A DNA stretch of 64,000 bases from Leucocoprinus leucothites (lineage: Eukaryota > Basidiomycota > Agaricomycetes > Agaricales > Agaricaceae): NCBI GenBank assembly GCA_013368445.1, contig JAACJO010000013.1, positions 1,054,001-1,118,000 of the forward strand. Reading direction: 5' to 3'. How positions within the stretch are numbered: the stretch's first letter is position 1; every line of letters begins with the position of its first letter. A program made the position numbers and the translations under genes. The notes under the pieces are model-generated. The model did not search any database, was not told the origin of the DNA, and saw only the letters and a list, made by a program, of their open reading frames with translations. Shown here piece after piece: positions 57,831 through 64,000 of the stretch.

Positions 57831-58434
57831 AATGAGTATACCAGACGACAGCCGCGGCCCTTAGTGAGACCTTGGAAACAGCTTGTGTGAAAGGCATTAC
57901 ATCACGTTAAAAACCATAGACAAGGAGTCTGCTGACGCTGTCGGGGTCACGCGAGGTGAGAGCACAGAGCAAAGCCCGCTATGAGCGGTGGGCTTTATGA
58001 TTCGGTGGCCTCAAGCTGTTGATTGCGAACCTTCCTGGGCTGTCGAAGAAGTTCCGCGGGGTACCAAGCCTATTTCACTCTACGAAATATTTTGAGAAGA
58101 TAAGCAGTATTCCGGGAGGCATGGAGTGTGTTCTGGTGTTCGGTTATGCGGACTGGGTCTGTCACAAAAACAAAGGTCAGAAGGAATGACTAAGGCGAGC
58201 AACCTAAGCTAAAGAGAGGCGTAAGTACGAGCCTCAACTCATCACCTACCTTTCTTTGGTTATGTCACCGATGAACACTAAATTTAGCCCCTCTCACGGC
58301 CCACAGGATCAATCAAGCAGGCTGAAATGCCCCGCGTGCTCGAAGTTCTACATACGACCGTCATTATGGACTTGCTCAAGTAATCGATCTCTATTACCCA
58401 CACACACCGGTTCCACAATCCAACGGTGACATAT
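57831..58434. other. Intergenic, no supported gene
   Basis: 0.6 kb between the SAM50 relic and intact SAM50. No coding signal. Confidence 0.5.
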
Positions 58435-60307
58435 CTATAAAAACTCTAATCCCATCCCAACCTGTACCCCTCTCTTCCCTCTCTCCCCCACACTACTCAC
58501 CAGCGGCAATCCGAAATTGACTTCTACACGGATAGGATCAAATTTATATATGAGCCCTAGGCCAACGGATACGCTTGGTCTTCGAAGGAGCGAGGATTGG
58601 AGGGTAGTGAGAGATTCCTTGGGTGGTCGGGCTAAAGAGAATAAAGGATGGGGTTATTGGAATTGGATGGGGGGTGTTACAGGGGAAAGGTCTTACTTCT
58701 GTCGATGCCTTCTAATCTACCAGCATTAACCCATGCCTGTAGTTTAACTGGCCATGAAGGTTTCCTGGGCATGTCGGAGATGATAGAAGCGCCGAGAGAC
58801 CAGTATGCGTCTCCGCCTAGTGAGTCGGCTGCAGGCGAAAGTCGGTGAGTGTCCAGTATAAGGGAAGAGATGGTGACAATACGTACAACCGTCGTGTGGG
58901 CCCATTCCATTGTTCATAAACCCTCGTACGGAGACTGGACCGCCGATTTGGAAACGGTCGGAGAAGAGAGTGCCTCGTGAACCGCCGAGAGCCCAGAGGA
59001 GACCTGAGCGAGCTGCAAGTGATAGCGTCTGACGAGAGCTCAGCAGTGCGAAGTAGTAGGAGAGTGGGAGTGGGACTCACGACGCCCTCAGAAATACCGA
59101 ACCCGGCTTTCCCCTCAACTTCTCCTTTATAAAATTTGGCATCCCCACCGAGTAGACCCAACCCAGCGAGCTCGTTGTGAATTTTGAGATACATTCCAGG
59201 GGCAGATGCCAGAGAAGTTGATCTATCAATTCGAGTGTTGAGAATCTTGTCGTGTCGCGTGTCGAGGGTATATGTATGTGAGAGGGATGACTTTGAAGAG
59301 AACCCGGCGGCTTCGCGTATACTGAGTGAAGCCGTAGGAGTGAGTGAAGCCAGATGACGGATGACACCTTCGTATGCTAATTCATGCATACCCCACATGG
59401 GGTATCCGCTCTGTAGTCATAGGTTGTTGAGCTCAAGGGGAGACGTGGGTTGAGTTCAGATGAAACGGGCGTACTCGGATGGCAGCTTTGACTCCGCGGA
59501 GACCTTCAAAACAACTTGCATAGGATGCGAGATCGCGTTCGAGACCATAGGTAGAGAGTTCAGCGATGGTGTCGAGGTCGCGAGAGATAGGAGCGGTGAG
59601 AGAAGCACGGAATGAACGACGGGTTTTTGTGCCGAAGGAGACGTTGGCTTCGAAGGTTTCTGCACCACCAAAGACGTTCCGGATGCGCCCTGTCGCGCTC
59701 TGAAGGGACTCAGTATGCAGAAAGGTAAATAAAACATGCTACGCACCGCGGTTCCCTCGTTATTCCCTAGCTCTGTTGAACTATTGAGGTAGAGCCTGCC
59801 GCGCTCTCGGGTGGTGAACACAAGATCTACATCGTTCGAGTCGGCACTCGGGTCACTTGCTTGGTCAACTTTTACAGCGACATTTGAGAAAATATCTGTC
59901 TTGTGCAGAATGTGGGCGATGTGGCGAGCTGTGTGGAGTGTACTCTGTAGGTCGGTCGGTCTCTCTGGATCTGCCGCGAGGAAGGGGTCGAAGAGAAAAG
60001 ACAAAAACGAGCGACGCGTGCGGTGTGCGCCTTCTACACGTATTGCGGCTATACGAGCCGGAGAATCAAGGTTGTTGTTGATCTATAAAAGTGAATGTGA
60101 AACGAGAGTTTAGCAAGAAGGAAGAAAAAAAAATACAATTTGAGAAAGATGGACGATGGCAGACTCGTATTCGCCCCGCAGCCTGCGCTCTATCCGTTGC
60201 TGCTGCCACTCGAGTATCTTTTTGACCTCATCTGGCTCGTTGTCGCGCGGCTGAGCTGTGTTTTGCAGCGGCGGCTTCAGGTTTGGAGTCTCGACGTGGT
60301 CGTCCAT
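58435..60307 (-). CDS. SAM50: SAM50/Tob55, mitochondrial outer-membrane beta-barrel insertase
   Basis: The Omp85-family core of the sorting and assembly machinery. About eight exons. A short N-terminus (MDDHVETPNLKPPLQNTAQ) is followed by a POTRA domain (NNNLDSPARIAAIRVEGAHR, LQSTLHTARHIAHILHKTDI) and then the 16-strand barrel: VDLVFTTRERGRLYLNSS, GRIRNVFGGAETFEANVSFG, LAYEGVIRHLASLTPTASLS, GLLWALGGSRGTLFSDRFQI, and the Omp85 loop signature GGPVSVRGF. The last strands read VGLGLIYKFDPIRVEVNFGL and GVQVGMGLEFL, ending in the expected aromatic beta-signal. An intron whose acceptor restores VTLSLAARSG was chosen by phase. Confidence 0.94.
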
Positions 60308-61214
60308 AGTAAGCTCTCCCCTTCCTTATTCGGTCGTGTCCGGAAGCTAAATTTAGCTTTTCTCGCGAACCAAGAGACAAACATCGCGTCTGAATTTTGT
60401 GTCCAGAGCTTCTTTTGTGCGAAATTTAAAAATATTCAATAGTCCAGCCCCTCAATATCAATAATGTCATTTTATCTTCGATGGTCACCCGAGAAAATAT
60501 TTCCTCAAGTTCACAAATGTCACGGTTGGCCTTTTTGCTAATACTCCCTCTACTATCGTTCACTTTGTTAGTGGCTCCAATTCCATTGACGACGCTTTAC
60601 TCGCTGACCCGGGAACAAACTCAGCTCAACCCGTGATACAGCTTGACAGGTATACCCTCTCGTAAGTCACTCTTGATGATTTTCTGCGTACCAAGGAGAC
60701 CTTAACGGCCGTGTCCGTCGAAAATTAAAAGTCAAACGAGCTCCCAGTGCGGCTGGATAGGGCAAGCTCCCAATGTCCCATGCGGTGCCCTTTGCCATCC
60801 TCATGAGGTGGTTCAAGCTCAAGTGTCCCGACCACAAATCCCTCTTTGATTTAATGCTCAATCCGCAGAGTTCAGCGGGTTGCGAACTTGTCAGTTGCTT
60901 GATTTGTAAAATCACACGAGGAGGCTCGGTTGGCAAACCGAGGGCCTGAATATTTGCAAATTATACGTCGGAGATAGGAGGATGATATCGTTATACGTGT
61001 AGGGATCCAAGACCAAGTGAAGCGATTGGATTTGGAAGGAGGCAGGTGTTCGTCATTGGGAACTTTGCTCATAGCAGGAGTTAGTCTAGACATCCGGATT
61101 GGATAAATTATGCAGGGGTGTACCAAATAGCAGAGACCTACAACACTTTTTCAGTTCTGAGCTTCACCTACATATAGCACACGAAGACGCACCAAAATAA
61201 AAACATATAGCGCT
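60308..61214. other. Intergenic, no supported gene
   Basis: 0.9 kb upstream of SAM50 and downstream of the uS8m gene. An 89-codon minus-strand open stretch at 60667-60936 has no recognised content. Confidence 0.5.
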
Positions 61215-61679
61215 TCACCGCGCACGACAAATCACCTCCCCACCCAACTTCAGTGCCAATGCCTCCCTCGCCTCAACCCACTCGTGCTCCTTACTCGGTG
61301 TCTTAACCACCACCACCTCACCCATCCCAATAGGCTTCGTAACACCACATCTCCTCCCCGAACAAATCAACCTAATCTCACCAACATCCATATACACCCG
61401 GTTACTGGGTTTACTAATCAACTCCATCCTACTCAACACTGGTAGATCATCTCTGTATTTCAGAAAAGCCCAGATGCGCTTTTGAGAGTCGGGTATGAGA
61501 GGGAAAGCAGTTGGGTCGGGAGAGGAAATGGTTCCGCGGGTGAGAGACGTGAGGAACCCGGAGCGGAGAAGGATGGAGAGAATTCCCAGATTTTGAGTTG
61601 TGTGTGGGACGGAGATGCGGGCGTGGCGTGCACGGAACGCGTTTTGGACGGATGCGCAGAGGTCGTGAGGGAGCGGCAT
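61215..61679 (-). CDS. MRPS8: Mitochondrial ribosomal protein uS8m
   Basis: An intronless 154-residue uS8-family protein of the mitochondrial small subunit. It starts MPLPHDLCASVQNAFRARHA and has the family's N-terminal pattern (SVPHTTQNLGILSILLRSGF). The middle has RIWAFLKYRDDLPVLSRMEL and ISKPSNRVYMDVGEI. The C-terminal GMGEVVVVKTPSKEHEWVEA matches the ending of mitochondrial S8 and includes a lysine-rich loop that replaces the bacterial GG turn. Length and start are as expected. Confidence 0.93.
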   Translation of the reverse strand: MPLPHDLCASVQNAFRARHARISVPHTTQNLGILSILLRSGFLTSLTRGTISSPDPTAFPLIPDSQKRIWAFLKYRDDLPVLSRMELISKPSNRVYMDVGEIRLICSGRRCGVTKPIGMGEVVVVKTPSKEHEWVEAREALALKLGGEVICRAR

Positions 61680-62513
61680 CCTGAGGGCTCAAATTTTGGT
61701 AGAGGTGGTTCGGAGGGCGACAACTTGTGATTGTTTGCGCGTTGTTTGGACGATTGCTTTATTTGGATGAATGTGGGCGTCAGTTTATTTATGTTATAAT
61801 TCCGACATTATAGTTGGTCCGTATCGTTGAGGTCGGGCGAGAGGCAACACTCGCCAGTGTTGTTATCAGGAGAGACAAAACAATAAATCTGACACCACCG
61901 CGGCGAGGATGGGGTTTTTTTTTTTAATATCATTTTATAATCCTCGGGGCTTGTCTCCCATGTCGGACTTTCTCTAGTTACATTGTACAGAGTAGTCTAT
62001 AAGGGCCCCATTGCCCTTTTATCGACTCAGTGGCCCCCATCAGCGGTGCAGACGGCGCATCCGAGATGCCCATCCCCCTGCAGTCCGGCACGGAAACGCG
62101 GTTCGACGGGGCACCACCCTCCGCGGCGAGGATGTGATAACAACTTAACAAGTGGGTGTGAAATGGGAAACGGGTGTTAATAGCGGATTCAAGCGGGCGA
62201 ATCGGCGAAGAAAAGGCGTCGGGGATGAGTGTGTGTGTAATTATACATAGGTTTCGCAGCGGTGCGTTGTGCATTTGGCGTAGGGGATCCGTCAGGCCCT
62301 ACTTAGTCGGTCCCAACGGTGGAGCATTGAGGCTGACGGATGTGGAGAGCCGAGGCAAATCTTCTGAGCAGCACTATAGATCCAATGGATTGGTAAGACA
62401 GGGCTTGAGAATATTCGAAGGACGCAAGATAACTAAAGCACAGAAGGATGTCAATGAAACCCCCCAAAAATGGGAATGAATTCAACAATTCGATGTTTGA
62501 TCGATCATACTGA
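61680..62513. other. Intergenic, no supported gene
   Basis: 0.83 kb. The motif CCGCGGCGAGGATG appears twice (about 61898 and 62122). No coding signal otherwise. Confidence 0.45.
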
Positions 62514-63030
62514 GGACGTATTCTCATATCTTTGATAATCCACAATTAGAATGAAACTGTCCATTCTGTCTTCGGGGTGTAAATGATGAATGATACCTGA
62601 GAAAATGGCGGCTGTTAGTCACAGAACCGGGCTTGTCGCCGGTGGTAAACATTTCCTGAGCATCTTCCAGCGAGAGTTTGACCTGAAGGAAAACGTCATC
62701 GCGGCAGAGTCAAGGGCTGAGCGTTGATAATGCGCCTAAACTGCCTTGTCTTCGGCCTGGTCACATTGTTTTAACTTGAATATGGTGCATCTTGGCGTGT
62801 ATGATACCGAGAGTATATTCAGGGCTTGCTTCGTTGAAGACCAGAGTCATGTTGTGTCTCAATAGATAACGGATAACGGATAAGATTTGAATGGCCGTGT
62901 GTTCGTCGGCAGATAATGGCGTTTGGCCGCGCCCTATAGACATGCCGAATGTTGACGGTAAGTATGGAAGACAAGTATGATTAAAGTACACTGTCAATAG
63001 ATGGATCGAAAGAAGCCTATATGTCGACAG
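62514..63030. repeat. Diverged direct duplication, copy 1
   Basis: Begins GGACGTATTCTCATATCTTT and is matched by copy 2 about 948-955 bases downstream. The minus strand encodes short open pieces (TLVFNEASPEYTLGIIHAKM, HHIQV) with counterparts in copy 2. I do not recognise the encoded family. Confidence 0.85.
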
Positions 63031-63461
63031 TTCGTATTGCATCCTGAATTTGTCAGGGCACAGAAATCTCTCGGAACCCGTTGTTACCGACTCGAGTATG
63101 TTTGTTTTAGAGACTTTTGTCCTAAAAGACGTGATATGTTGTGGTTTTGTTTTGATCCTATTTTTATCATTCAAGCCCAATCCCTGAACCATCTGCACTT
63201 CGTCTTAAGAATAATGCTACCCACGTCGATTTCATCCCAAACCTTAGGATATTGTCATTATCACAACTATCGACGGGCCTCGAAAGACCCATGTATGGTT
63301 TGAATATTCACTTTAGTGGAATAGTTTCATGACGAGATGTTGTGATTCTAACCTGAGGGAATTAGAGAACTGTTTGCCGATTTCTCTCAAGAGCGAGGGT
63401 CATATAAAGACCCGGTACTCCGATTGAGACTAATTTGGTAGCCTCAAAGACACTTTCTTGG
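63031..63461. other. Spacer between duplication copies, no supported gene
   Basis: 0.43 kb that is not similar to the sequence before copy 1. No coding signal. Confidence 0.5.
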
Positions 63462-64000
63462 GGACGTATTCTCATATCTTTGATAATCCACAATAAGAAT
63501 GAAACTGTCCATTCTGTCTTTCTGGATGTAGATGATAAATGATACCTGAGAAAATGGTGGCCGTCAGCCACTTAACCGGGCTTGTTGCCGGTGGTAAACA
63601 TTTCCTGAGTAACTTCCAGCGAGATCTTGACCTGAAGGGAAGTGTCCTCGGGGCAGTGTCAAGCGCCGAGCGCTGAGAAGGTGCCTAAACTGCCTTGCAT
63701 CCAGCCTGGTCAAATTGGTTTGACTTGAATATTGTGCATTTTGGTGTGTATGACACCAAGAGTACATTCAGAGCTTGCTTCGCTGAAGACCGGAACCATG
63801 TCGTGCTCCAACGGACAACAGATAACTGATAAGACCTGGACGACCGTGAGTTTCAAACCGGCAGATACTAATGGTGCTTGGCAACAGTGCCCTGCAGACA
63901 TGCCGAGTGTCAGCAGAGTAATTATGGTGGATAATTATGACTGCAATGTCAATAGATTAATCGAAAGAAGCCTACATGCCGACAGCTTGCATTGCATTCT
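63462..64000. repeat. Diverged direct duplication, copy 2 (cut by window end)
   Basis: Starts with the same GGACGTATTCTCATATCTTT as copy 1 and remains aligned through AATAGATTAATCGAAAGAAG to the window end. The minus-strand pieces VFSEASSECTLGVIHTKMH and NIQV parallel copy 1. The true right boundary lies outside the window. Confidence 0.85.

Noticed and set aside
60860..60900. GAGTTCAGCGGGT resembles the start of fungal LSU rRNA
   Set aside because: Only about 12 bases match (ACCCGCTGAACT on the minus strand); the sequence on both sides is unlike rRNA.

Overview
This is nuclear DNA of a filamentous basidiomycete, most likely a plant-matter-degrading member of the Agaricomycetes. Genes carry many short GT-AG introns (mostly 48-65 nt). 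The secreted enzymes are lignocellulolytic: a GH7 cellobiohydrolase with a fungal CBM1, a GH51 arabinofuranosidase and an S1/P1 nuclease. Several proteins of unknown function are of a kind I recall from mushroom genomes.

Left accessory zone (1-8.5 kb). Three decayed copies of housekeeping genes (prolyl-tRNA synthetase, a Bin3-type RNA methyltransferase, a glyoxylate/hydroxypyruvate reductase) surround a largely intact P-loop GTPase-protein kinase fusion. A 92-residue two-exon gene of unknown function follows.

Middle left (8.9-25.5 kb). A tandem pair of unrecognised proteins with identical intron positions is followed by the GH7 cellobiohydrolase, an aldehyde dehydrogenase divergent from SIN3, an unrecognised multi-span membrane protein, and a METTL18/Hpm1-type protein-histidine methyltransferase.

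Centre (25.6-45 kb). Two tRNA-Ala(AGC) genes in inverted orientation precede the S1/P1 nuclease, histidinol-phosphate aminotransferase, snurportin-1, two tandem MFS transporters separated by 1.5 kb of empty DNA, alanine-glyoxylate aminotransferase (with a 9-nt exon), tRNA-His(GTG), a GGF-repeat protein with an EF-hand-like tail, and an F-box protein.

Right (45-62 kb). CIA1/CIAO1, a cytochrome P450, a Hos1/HDAC8-type deacetylase, the mitochondrial Fe-S factor IND1, the GH51 enzyme, a decayed partial copy of SAM50 next to intact SAM50, and mitochondrial ribosomal protein uS8m. The last 1.5 kb holds a diverged direct duplication of unknown content, truncated by the window end.

No single pathway links these genes. 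Themes are mitochondrial and Fe-S biogenesis (IND1, CIA1, SAM50, uS8m), chromatin repression (SIN3, HDAC) and plant biomass attack (GH7, GH51, P450, ALDH). Exon-intron models were read by eye from frame, splice consensus and family similarity; no database search was possible.
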